DNA of 41,015 nucleotides from CAYQAJ01 sp964415245 (GTDB taxonomy: Bacteria > Planctomycetota > Planctomycetia > Pirellulales > Pirellulaceae), in NCBI GenBank assembly GCA_964415245.1, contig CAYQAJ010000013.1:1-41015 (forward strand), in the 5' to 3' direction. Made by a program: the position numbers and the translations under genes. Each line of letters starts with the position of its first letter. The first letter of the stretch is position 1. Positions 18,546 through 26,411 of the stretch are shown here, one piece after another. The notes under the pieces were generated by a model. It saw only the letters and a list, made by a program, of their open reading frames with translations. It was not told the DNA's origin and did no database searches.

Positions 18546-18570
18546 AGGTCCCGCTCGGCAAGCGGGACCC
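18546..18570. repeat. REP-like hairpin A2 (CGGCA loop, inverted relative to A1)
   Basis: GGTCCCGCT-CGGCA-AGCGGGACC at 18547-18569 is a perfect 9-bp hairpin. Its loop CGGCA is the reverse complement of the A1 loop, so A1 and A2 form an inverted pair, as in REPIN-type elements. A near-identical hairpin lies at 28524-28548. Confidence 0.7.
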
Positions 18571-18617
18571 ACTTTACGACTCGGCAGACCGTGTTTTGTG
18601 AGTTACAATCTGCTTTC

Positions 18618-18845
18618 ATGAAATTCATCCACATGACGGGCCGGACACTGGCCGAGATTGTTGAGGAGGCCGAACTACACGTCGAGAATTTGCGCTCCGC
18701 CGGTGTCGACGACGACTCGATTGTGAGAATCAACCCGCAGGGCGACATCGAGGTGCGCCGCCCCGACCGGTGGGATGTCATCGGCGGCTTGCTCGGCGCC
18801 TTTGAGGAGAGGGTCCGGCACAAGACGGGAATGGACTGGGCCTGA
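18618..18845 (+). CDS. Small protein of unknown function (75 residues)
   Basis: Starts MKFIHMTGRTLAEIVEEA at ATG 18618 and ends TGMDWA. Composition is protein-like: a predicted helix (TLAEIVEEAELHVENL), an acidic turn (GVDDDSIV), a short strand pair (IVRINPQGDIEVRRP), and a C-terminal helix (VIGGLLGAFEERVRHKTG). No Cys, no signal peptide, no membrane segment. It lies between the hairpin cluster and the selenocysteine tRNA. No family recognised. There is no clear ribosome binding site; TACAAT at 18604-18609 would place a transcript start near the ATG (weak). Confidence 0.7.
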   Translation: MKFIHMTGRTLAEIVEEAELHVENLRSAGVDDDSIVRINPQGDIEVRRPDRWDVIGGLLGAFEERVRHKTGMDWA

Positions 18846-18942
18846 GTCGCGCCCGCGGGCCGGGTCGGCCGGAATCTTACGCCCCACGCCGGTCCGGCCG
18901 ATTGGCCAAAACAACTCGTGGCGAGTTTATCGCTTTCCCAGC

Positions 18943-19042
18943 GGAAGTGCTTGTACACCTGGTGGTGGCCGCGGTCTTCAAAACCGTTGGGCCGTGCGTT
19001 AACCGCGCGGCTGGTGGGTTCGATTCCCATGCACTTCCGCCA
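18943..19042 (+). tRNA. selC: tRNA-Sec (anticodon UCA), CCA encoded
   Basis: 100 bases including CCA. The 8-bp acceptor stem is GGAAGTGC (18943-18950) with GCACTTCC (19031-19038), then G73 and CCA. The anticodon stem GCGGT/ACCGT encloses the loop CTTCAAA, with TCA at 18978-18980. A long variable arm (about GCCGTGCG...CGCGCGGC) and a T loop (GGTTCGATTCC) follow. The long acceptor, the long variable arm and UCA together identify selenocysteine tRNA. It implies that the genome reads some UGA codons as selenocysteine; selA, selB and selD are not in the window. Confidence 0.96.
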
Positions 19043-19520
19043 TTTTCTTGCTCCCTTGGCAGCTCTTGGGTGCACCAGCTCACTACCACCGCGGGGTGTA
19101 ATGGCCGTCCTTTGATCCGACGGAATCCCGGCAAATGACCCGCGCAAGGGAGCCACCTGGGGGGGCAGTTTGTTTGAATTGTGGGAGTCGGCCTGTTAGT
19201 CTGTCGAAAAAAGGATGAAGGACGGTTCGCGCCGGACGCCGCCGGAGGGTTCCGCGCCCCAGCAGGTCGCCAAGGCGGAACAAGGCGGCCTCCTGTGCCG
19301 CAACTGCGCATCGGATTTCCGTCGGCGCCACCGCAGCGGCCGTTGGCCGCAGCCGGCGATGCCGACAGCCGCGGTCGCGATCCGTTTTGGGTATCCCGTT
19401 TCCAGAGGCGATGTTACGCCAAGCGATCGCCGCCCTGCGACGGGAACAGCCACGGCCCGCGTGCCCGGTTTGCCCTTGCACGCGGCCGGCCGGGATTTAG
19501 ACTAGCCGTAGCCCCTGCTG
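19043..19520. other. 478-bp intergenic region downstream of selC
   Basis: No confident gene. A 96-codon frame (19215-19505) contains CRNC, and a different frame just before 19500 contains CPVCPC, but neither has a convincing start or coherent fold. No repeat of the selC 3' end that would suggest an integrated element is seen in the window. It may hold the promoter of the downstream fusion gene. Confidence 0.5.
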
Positions 19521-22500
19521 ATGCCCGCCATGCTTAGCCCAACCTCGAAGCTGCACACGCGCCTGGCCCACCTTCTGGCCCCGCACGACCCGCCGCACAC
19601 TACGCTCATCGATCGTCTGAAGTACTGGGCGGCCCGCACGCCGGACGACATTTCGTTCTACTACCTGGTCGACGGCGAGCAGGAGGAAGAGCGATATACC
19701 TACGCCGAGTTGGACCGCAAGGCACGGGCCATTGCGGCGCATCTGACATCGCTCGGCATGCGCGGCGAGCGAGCGTTGCTGTTGTATCCGCCGGGCTTGG
19801 ATTTCGTGGCGGGGTTCTTCGGCTGTCTCTACGCCGGGGCGATCGCGGTGCCGGCATTTCCCCCACGCCGCAACCGCAACATGACGCGCATCCAGGCCAT
19901 TTCCGACGACGCCCGGGCGAAAGTGGCACTGAGCCGGCATGAGGTCACCGACCGCGTGCAGGGATTGCTCGACGAAGCGCCCCACCTGCGTGAGCTCGAT
20001 TGGATCGCCACCGACCAACTGGACGACTCTCTAGCCGACGCATGGCAAGCGCCGGACGTCGATCCCGACGCCTTGGCCGTTTTGCAGTACACGTCGGGAT
20101 CGACCGGAACGCCCAAAGGGGTGATGCTGTCGCATGCCAACCTGATACGCAACTGCGAAGTGATCACGTACTCCTTTGAGCCGAGCCGCGAGGGAATCGG
20201 CATGGCGTGGCTGCCTACCTACCACGACATGGGCCTGGTCGGGGGGGTGCTCAACCCGATCTACGTCGGCCGTCCCAGCGTGCTCATGTCGCCCATGGCG
20301 TTTTTGCAGAAGCCGATTCGCTGGCTTCGGGCCATCACGCGTTATCGCGTGACGATCAGCGGGGGGCCGAATTTCGCCTACAATTTGTGCGTTGAGAAGC
20401 TCACGCCCGAAGAGTGCGAGGGGCTCGATTTGAGCACCTGGGACATGGCATTCAACGGGGCCGAGCCGATTCGCCCCCGAACGGTTCGCCAGTTCAAGGA
20501 GCGATTCGCACCTTATGGATACCACGCCGAGGCGCACTATCCCTGCTACGGCATGGCCGAAACGACGTTGATTGTCACGGGGGGGCGCAAGGCCGATCAG
20601 CCGGTCATTCGCGCGTTCGACGGCGCCTTGCTCGACCGCCACGTTGCCGTTGAGATCGACCCGCAGGAGCCCGCGGCACGCGAGTTGGTCGGCTGCGGAA
20701 CCGCACTTCCCGATGGAGAGGTGCTCATCGTCGACGCCGACACGTCCGAGCCCCTGCCCGACGGCAAAGTGGGCGAAGTCTGGTTACGTGGTCCCAGCAT
20801 CGGCCGCGGCTACTGGAACCAGCCCGACGAAACCCGTCGTACTTTCTCGGCGACGACCGCCGATGGCAGGGGGCCCTACTTGCGCACGGGCGACCTGGGC
20901 TTCCTGTCGAAAGAAGAGCTGTTCGTAACGGGTCGGCTGAAGGACATGATCATTGTCCGCGGTGTGAATCGGTATCCGCAAGACATCGAAGCCACGGTCG
21001 AGGTATCGTCCCCGCTATTGCGGCCCAGTTCCGCCGCCGCCTTTGCCGCCGACATCGCCGAGCGCGAGCGGCTCGTCGTGGTGTGTGAAGTCGAGCGCAA
21101 GCGCAATCAGAACTGGGATGAGGTGATCGACGCCATTCGCCGCCAGGTAACCCAGGAGCACGATCTTCCGCCCGATGCGGTAATTCTGGTGCGCGCGGGA
21201 AGCATCCCTAAAACGTCGAGCGGCAAGATTCAGCGGCACGCCTGCCGCGACGAGTTCCTCGGCGATTTGCTTTCGGTGGTGGCGCAGTGGCGGGCCTGGC
21301 AGACCAATGAACTGGCTGTCGGGGCTGGCGAAGGCAAAGGCGCAAACGGCCGACCGCGGCCCGACGCTGCTGTCAAAGTGCTCGAAATCGTAATGGAGCA
21401 CGTGCGCCGCGTGGCCCGTGAGCGTGCCAAGAATCTGACCGCCGACTCCAATATCGCCGTCGACCTGGGGCTCGACTCGTTGGAACGGATGCAGATCGCC
21501 AACTCGCTGGAAGAGACATTCGGGGGCCGTTTTCCGGACGATGTCCTGGCCGAGATCGAAACCTGCCGCGAGGTGGCCGCCGCCGTGCAAAAGTACATTG
21601 GCGACGAGCCCCGCCGCGAAGCCGACGGATCGGTGGCTCAGCCGAAGGGCATCAGCGACCGCATTCCCGCGGCCTTCGTCCGCTTCGCCGACATGCCCGA
21701 AATTCAGAGGCTCAAGCAGACGATGGCCCTGTTGACGTCGGCCGGACTGGCCAACCCTTACTTCCACGTGCACGAGGGGCTCACCGCCGACACCACCACC
21801 ATCGGCGGCCGACGATTGATCAGCTTTTCTACCTACAACTACCTGGGCATGTCGGGCCACCCGCGCGTGTCGCAGGCAGCCCGGCAAGCGATCGACGTTT
21901 ACGGCGCCAGCGCCAGCGCCACGCCGATGGAAGGGGGCCAGCGTACCGTGCATCGCGAATTGGAACGGCGGTTGGCCGATTTCCTGGGCGTTGCCGACGC
22001 GGTCGTTTACCCCGGCGGACACTCCGCCAACGAAACCACCATCGGCCATTTATTCGGTCCGGGTGACCTGGTGCTGCACGATGCGCTGGCCCACAACAGC
22101 ATTATCAAGGGGATTGAGCTGTCGGGAGCACGTCGCCGTCCCTTCCGTCACAATGACGCAGCGGCGCTCGACGAGCTGTTGCGCGAGCTGCGGTTGGCGT
22201 ATCGTCGCGTGCTGGTGGTGCTCGAGGGGCTCTACAGCATGGACGGCGATTTCCCCGACTTACCGCGGTTTTTGGAGATCAAGAACCGTTACAAGGCCCT
22301 GCTGATGATCGACGAGGCCCACTCGCTGGGTACCATGGGCAAGACCGGAAGGGGCCTCTGTGAACACTTCGGTGTCGACCCACGCCAGGTCGATATCTGG
22401 ATGGGCACGTTGAGCAAGTCGCTGGGGAGCTGCGGCGGTTGCATTGCCGGCTCGACGGAACTGGTTGAGTACCTTCGATACACGTCGCCCGGTTACGCTT

Positions 22501-22946
22501 ATTCCACCGCCATGCCTCCCGCCAGCGCCGCGGCCGCTCTCGAAGCCTTGCGCGTGTTGCAAGAGGAACCACGGCGCGTCGCCGACGTGCAGGCCAAAAG
22601 CCGGCTGTTTTTGCGGCTTGCCCGGCAGCGCGGGCTGAACACGGGCTTTTCCAACAATACGCCGGTCGTGCCGGTCATCACGGGCAGCACGGTGTCGGCG
22701 CTGCGGCTGTCGGCAGCGCTCTTCGCACGCGGAATCAACGTATTGCCGATCGTCCACCCGGCCGTGGAGGAGGAGAAAGCGCGATTGCGGTTCTTCGTAA
22801 CGTCGCTGCATAGCGACGAGCAGATTCGCACGGCGGTCGATGCGACGGCCGAGGAGCTGGCCGCGATCGATCCGTCCTGCCTGAACAACGGCCAGGCGCT
22901 CGCCGCCGACGCGACGAGCGAGGCGGCCCGGCAACGCGTTTCGTGA
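19521..22946 (+). CDS. Trifunctional fatty acyl-AMP ligase / acyl carrier protein / alpha-oxoamine synthase
   Basis: 1141 residues in three domains. Residues ~30-590 are an ANL-superfamily acyl-AMP ligase of the FAAL type (YTSGSTGTPKGVMLSH at ~190, NGAEPI, YGMAETT, RTGDLG, GRLKDMIIVRG, SSGKIQR). Residues ~610-697 are an acyl carrier protein with DLGLDSLERM; Ser653 is the phosphopantetheine site. Residues ~715-1115 are a PLP-dependent alpha-oxoamine synthase (STYNYLGMSGHPRV, HNDAAALDELL, DEAHSLGTMGKTGRGL, TLSKSLGSCGG with PLP Lys966). It likely activates a fatty acid, loads it on its own ACP, and condenses it with an amino acid with loss of CO2, giving an amino-ketone. The TLSKSLG...GGCIAG motif is closer to serine palmitoyltransferase LCB2 types than to biotin-pathway BioF; product identity is inference. 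Start could also be ATG 19530. Confidence 0.93.
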   Translation: MPAMLSPTSKLHTRLAHLLAPHDPPHTTLIDRLKYWAARTPDDISFYYLVDGEQEEERYTYAELDRKARAIAAHLTSLGMRGERALLLYPPGLDFVAGFFGCLYAGAIAVPAFPPRRNRNMTRIQAISDDARAKVALSRHEVTDRVQGLLDEAPHLRELDWIATDQLDDSLADAWQAPDVDPDALAVLQYTSGSTGTPKGVMLSHANLIRNCEVITYSFEPSREGIGMAWLPTYHDMGLVGGVLNPIYVGRPSVLMSPMAFLQKPIRWLRAITRYRVTISGGPNFAYNLCVEKLTPEECEGLDLSTWDMAFNGAEPIRPRTVRQFKERFAPYGYHAEAHYPCYGMAETTLIVTGGRKADQPVIRAFDGALLDRHVAVEIDPQEPAARELVGCGTALPDGEVLIVDADTSEPLPDGKVGEVWLRGPSIGRGYWNQPDETRRTFSATTADGRGPYLRTGDLGFLSKEELFVTGRLKDMIIVRGVNRYPQDIEATVEVSSPLLRPSSAAAFAADIAERERLVVVCEVERKRNQNWDEVIDAIRRQVTQEHDLPPDAVILVRAGSIPKTSSGKIQRHACRDEFLGDLLSVVAQWRAWQTNELAVGAGEGKGANGRPRPDAAVKVLEIVMEHVRRVARERAKNLTADSNIAVDLGLDSLERMQIANSLEETFGGRFPDDVLAEIETCREVAAAVQKYIGDEPRREADGSVAQPKGISDRIPAAFVRFADMPEIQRLKQTMALLTSAGLANPYFHVHEGLTADTTTIGGRRLISFSTYNYLGMSGHPRVSQAARQAIDVYGASASATPMEGGQRTVHRELERRLADFLGVADAVVYPGGHSANETTIGHLFGPGDLVLHDALAHNSIIKGIELSGARRRPFRHNDAAALDELLRELRLAYRRVLVVLEGLYSMDGDFPDLPRFLEIKNRYKALLMIDEAHSLGTMGKTGRGLCEHFGVDPRQVDIWMGTLSKSLGSCGGCIAGSTELVEYLRYTSPGYAYSTAMPPASAAAALEALRVLQEEPRRVADVQAKSRLFLRLARQRGLNTGFSNNTPVVPVITGSTVSALRLSAALFARGINVLPIVHPAVEEEKARLRFFVTSLHSDEQIRTAVDATAEELAAIDPSCLNNGQALAADATSEAARQRVS

Positions 22947-23093
22947 CGCGCGGAGGATTGACGTGCACGGCAGAGGGATCAGCACTCGCATGAAACTGGC
23001 TCCCGCGCGTCTCCGCGTGCCTATTCACTCTGAGGCTCAAGTAACAATACGGCGACGCGCCCCGGTGGGCCGCCGGTGGTGTGCGTAAAATTC

Positions 23094-24956
23094 ATGGAGC
23101 ACGTCTTTCGCCTGCTGAGGTCCTTTTCCGGCAAGCTCGGTAGCGCGCTGAAAAATATCTTCGACCTCGAAGCCTCGGGCGAGCTGTTGGTCTATAGCGG
23201 CGTGGTCGGCGTCGTGGCCGGTTTGGGCGCCGCCCTCTTCGTCACGGTGCTCAACTGGGTGTCGCACCTGTTGATGGGCGGCATTATGAATTACGTGCCG
23301 CCCGGAGCCGGCACACACAACATCTCGGAAACTGTCAGCCTCAACGTGGTGTGGTGGGCGGTGCTGCTGGTGCCGGCCTTGGGAGGGTTGGTGTGCGGTT
23401 GGCTGGTGTACACCTTCGCACCGGAGGCGGAAGGGCACGGCACCGATGCCATGGTGCGCTCGTTCCACCGGCTGCAAGGTGTGGTGCGGGCGCGGGTGCC
23501 GTGGGTCAAGGGCCTGGCCAGCATCATTACCATCGGCAGCGGCGGTTCGGCAGGGCGCGAAGGGCCGATCGCGCAGATCGGGGCAGGCTTCGGCTCGCTG
23601 CTGGCAAGCAGGCTCAAGCTATCGCCGATGCACCGGCGTTACCTGATGCTGGCCGGGGCCGCCGGGGGCATTGCCGCGGTTTTCCAGGCGCCGCTGGGCG
23701 GCGCGCTATTCGTGTGCGAAGTGCTCTATGCCACCACGGCCGTCGAATTCGCCGCCGTCGCGCCGGCGATCATTTCCGCCGCCGTCGCTTACTCGGTATT
23801 CACGGGCTTTCACGGTCAGTCGCGAGAGTTCATCACGGCACCGCAATTGGAGTTCCACGGCACGGCGGAGCTGCCGCTCTTTCTCGTATTCGCGCTGCTG
23901 TGCGCCCTTGTGGGATTCCTGTACGTTCGCTGCTTCTACGGCATGCGCGACCATGTCTTTTCCCGCTTGCCCATTCCCAACATGCTCAAGCCCGCGATTG
24001 GCGGGCTGCTGCTGGGAGCCATGGTGCTGGCCTTCCACGTACCGGGCGCAAAGTCAATCGGCACGCCTCACGTGATGGGAGGCGGTTACGGCTGGATTCA
24101 ACAGGCGCTGGATGGGGAGCTCCACGTCTGGTGGATGCTTGCGCTATTGTGCGTGGCGAAAATCGTGGCTACGTCGCTCACCATCTCCAGCGGCGGCAGC
24201 GGCGGCGTGTTTGCTCCCTCGCTTTTCATCGGAGCCATGCTCGGCGGAGCGTACGGCTGGTTTTTCCACGGACTCATGCCCGACTACGTGCCCCAACCCC
24301 AGGTCTACGTGCTGGTGGGCATGGGGGGCTTCTTTGCGGGCGTTGCGAAAGTGCCCCTCACCGCCGCTCTCATGGTGGCGGAAATGAGCGGCCGACCCGA
24401 CCTGATCGTGCCTTTGATGCTGGTGTCGATCGTGAATGTGGCGCTGCTATCGTCGCGGGTCACGCTGTACGAGGAGCAGGTGCGCTCGCTCATCGACAGC
24501 CCGGCGCACCTGGGCGACTTCGTGGTCGACGTGCTGGAGGGCATCCCCGTGCGCAAGGTGTTCGATCCCCAGCGCCCCGTTACGCTGGTGCCCCAGAATA
24601 TGTCGTTGGCCGAGATTGTGCCGCTGGTCACTTCGTCCGAGAGCCTGTACTTCCCGGTCGTCGATGCCCAACAGCGGCTGGTCGGTATCTTTTCGCTCCG
24701 CGACGTTCGCGGCGTGCTGCACGGCGATAGCGGCTATGAATTGATCGTGGCGGCCGACATTGCCACCTTCCCGGTCATCACCGTCACGCCCGACGACGAC
24801 CTGCACACGGCGCTGCGCCGCTTCACGCAGAAGAACATTGATGAAATCCCGGTCGTCGATCCGGACGATCCGACGCGGCTGATCGGCATGCTGCGGCGCA
24901 AGGAAGCGATCGCCGCGTACCACGATCAACTCGTCGCGCTTCGCAAGGAGAGATGA
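23094..24956 (+). CDS. ClC-family chloride channel/transporter with CBS pair
   Basis: 620 residues from ATG 23094; GTG 23076 is an in-frame alternative and neither has a clear ribosome site. About ten hydrophobic helices carry ClC motifs: GHGTD (position of GSGIP), GSGGSAGREGP with the external gating Glu, AVFQAPLGGALFVCE, and GGVFAPSLFIGAMLGGAYG. Two CBS domains fill ~480-615 (GIPVRKVF..., then DDDLHTALRRFTQKNIDEIPVVD), which usually bind adenine nucleotides and regulate gating. At the internal proton-glutamate position (E. coli ClC Glu203) the alignment puts Val, as in ClC channels rather than H+/Cl- exchangers; this is a manual alignment. Inner membrane location. Confidence 0.94.
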   Translation: MEHVFRLLRSFSGKLGSALKNIFDLEASGELLVYSGVVGVVAGLGAALFVTVLNWVSHLLMGGIMNYVPPGAGTHNISETVSLNVVWWAVLLVPALGGLVCGWLVYTFAPEAEGHGTDAMVRSFHRLQGVVRARVPWVKGLASIITIGSGGSAGREGPIAQIGAGFGSLLASRLKLSPMHRRYLMLAGAAGGIAAVFQAPLGGALFVCEVLYATTAVEFAAVAPAIISAAVAYSVFTGFHGQSREFITAPQLEFHGTAELPLFLVFALLCALVGFLYVRCFYGMRDHVFSRLPIPNMLKPAIGGLLLGAMVLAFHVPGAKSIGTPHVMGGGYGWIQQALDGELHVWWMLALLCVAKIVATSLTISSGGSGGVFAPSLFIGAMLGGAYGWFFHGLMPDYVPQPQVYVLVGMGGFFAGVAKVPLTAALMVAEMSGRPDLIVPLMLVSIVNVALLSSRVTLYEEQVRSLIDSPAHLGDFVVDVLEGIPVRKVFDPQRPVTLVPQNMSLAEIVPLVTSSESLYFPVVDAQQRLVGIFSLRDVRGVLHGDSGYELIVAADIATFPVITVTPDDDLHTALRRFTQKNIDEIPVVDPDDPTRLIGMLRRKEAIAAYHDQLVALRKER

Positions 24957-25164
24957 TCGGGCGTCGCGTGGCGTGCTGCGAAACGCTGCGAAAACCGCCC
25001 ACGCAAAGGGTTGCCCGCGACCGGCGGTCCTTTCGCTCTTGTGCTCAGCGGTGTGCGATGTAGAATGCATAGGGAGAGGCGCTGCGGCCGGGCACGGTGG
25101 CGTCGCCGCCATGCGTCCTCCGCCGTTGTTGGCCGGGTCCCGCCGGCGATCGATTCCCGCCTGT

Positions 25165-25170
25165 AAGGAG
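25165..25170 (+). promoter_or_regulatory. Ribosome binding site that supports a TTG start
   Basis: AAGGAG, 6 bases before TTG 25177. It is the best Shine-Dalgarno match in the neighbourhood and decides the start of the following 60-residue gene over the longer frame that opens at 24973. Confidence 0.75.
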
Positions 25171-25176
25171 AGCCCC

Positions 25177-25359
25177 TTGCTCACCGAATCGCAAGTGCAG
25201 CGCAGCTTTCGCGAATTGTTCAACAGTCGCGAGGTCGCGCCCGACGCCTTCGAAAAGGCCGAAGAGTTAATCGAGCAGCTTCGCCCGGAAAGCCCGTTGC
25301 GCCATCGCCTGACGACCGAAATGGAAGAAATCCGCAGCTTCTGCGAATCGCAGGCGTAG
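25177..25359 (+). CDS. Small helical protein, TTG start (60 residues)
   Basis: Reads MLTESQVQRSFRELFNSREV, then APDAFEKAEELIEQLRPESP and LRHRLTTEMEEIRSFCESQA. It is acidic and predicted to be three helices, with one Cys near the C-terminus. The upstream part of the same frame (24973-25176) is Arg/Pro/Ala-rich and not protein-like, and AAGGAG sits 6 bases before the TTG, so the short form is chosen. No family recognised. It lies after the ClC gene on the same strand, 220 bases downstream, so probably a separate unit. Confidence 0.72.
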   Translation: MLTESQVQRSFRELFNSREVAPDAFEKAEELIEQLRPESPLRHRLTTEMEEIRSFCESQA

Positions 25360-25395
25360 CGGCGGCGACCGAGCGCATCGGGCACAAGAAACGCA

Positions 25396-25417
25396 ACGGG
25401 CGGCCTGTGCCGCCCGT
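25396..25417. terminator. Hairpin between convergent genes
   Basis: ACGGGCGGC-CTGT-GCCGCCCGT is a perfect 9-bp stem with a 4-base loop, placed between the 60-residue gene (plus) and the BBP7-like gene (minus). There is no T-run on either side, so termination in both directions is likely but not certain. Confidence 0.5.
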
Positions 25418-25448
25418 CGGTCATTCGCCGTTTCTATCGGTGCGGCGT

Positions 25449-26411
25449 CTAGTGGTTGTACACCACGCCGAACGTGACGCCGGCCATTGCCACATCCTGG
25501 TCGTCGTTGACCAGGCGGAACATGCCGCGCCCGAAGTACATGAAATCGAAGCCGACATTCAGCGACAGGTCGCGGGTCACATCGTACTGTGTCTCGACGC
25601 GCAACTCACCCGCCGGCACGAAAAAGTCGTTGCTGCCGTCGCCCCTAAAGATGTCGGTGACGGAGAGGGGGGGATCGGCAGGGTCGGCGAAGACGTAAAT
25701 GCGTGTGAAGCCGTCCTGCTGCTGGAAGTTGGGCGCCGCGAAGCCGCGTGCATCCGCGGACAGGGTCCACCGCCCCTTCTTCTTGTACCATCGAGCCCCA
25801 ATCTCACCGCCGATCAAATTGTTCGAACTATGCTCGGCGAAGTCGAAGATCGTCGTGAGTCCGGTGATAGGATTGAAGATAACCGTCTCGTCATAACTGG
25901 AGTCCTCGAGGGTGACATACCGCGCCCCGATGAACAATTCCATCACGCTTCCGTTGTGGAACGGCTTGATACGGAAGACTTTGTTCAGCTCGAGGTTATT
26001 GAACCTGGTGAAGGTATCGACTTCGTTGGGGCCCCCCAGGTTGGAAACCGTAAACATCCAGCCATGATCCTCTTCGGTCATGTAGCCGATGTCGTAGCGA
26101 TTGCCCCACGTCTTGTCCATGCGATACGGCGCCCCCACGTGATCGGGCCGCGAGACGGCAAGGTACATCCGACTGTACTGGATGAACCAGCCGTTTCTCA
26201 GAGGCACGTCCCCGCCGAACTGGTCGATGTCCGCCGGCGCGAAGAACTGGTAGTCCAGGTCGAACGTGTCGGGCGCGATAAAGGGCTGTAGCAGATCGGC
26301 CTCGTACGGATTCGTGTGAATCGCCTGCTCGTTGTTCTCGCCGCGGCAAACCGCTGGCACAAGCAGCAGGGCAAGGCAAAAATGCGACAATACGATGGTG
26401 CGAAGCGACAT
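25449..26411 (-). CDS. Secreted BBP7-like outer-membrane beta-barrel protein
   Basis: 320 residues from ATG 26411, chosen because it opens a clean signal peptide (MSLRTIVLSHFCLALLLVPAVCRG). The mature part is rich in aromatic residues and Gly, with alternating strands such as WFIQYSRMYLAVS, VMELFIGARYVTLED, NLIGGEIGARWYKK, LSLNVGFDFMYFGRGMFR and VAMAGVTFGVVYNH. It ends in a strand with a terminal aromatic-like pattern, as in outer-membrane barrels. Its style matches the BBP7 group common in planctomycetes (recognised from general features, not by search). Function unknown; perhaps porin-like or structural. Confidence 0.75.
   Translation of the reverse strand: MSLRTIVLSHFCLALLLVPAVCRGENNEQAIHTNPYEADLLQPFIAPDTFDLDYQFFAPADIDQFGGDVPLRNGWFIQYSRMYLAVSRPDHVGAPYRMDKTWGNRYDIGYMTEEDHGWMFTVSNLGGPNEVDTFTRFNNLELNKVFRIKPFHNGSVMELFIGARYVTLEDSSYDETVIFNPITGLTTIFDFAEHSSNNLIGGEIGARWYKKKGRWTLSADARGFAAPNFQQQDGFTRIYVFADPADPPLSVTDIFRGDGSNDFFVPAGELRVETQYDVTRDLSLNVGFDFMYFGRGMFRLVNDDQDVAMAGVTFGVVYNH

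Noticed and set aside
19215..19505. 96-codon frame with a CRNC motif after selC
   Set aside because: Ribosome-like bases abut the ATG with no spacing, and composition drifts to Arg/Pro/Ala. Insufficient for a gene call.
18943..19520. Possible mobile-element integration at the selC 3' end
   Set aside because: tRNA-Sec genes are known integration sites, but no integrase and no direct repeat of the tRNA 3' end is seen in the window.
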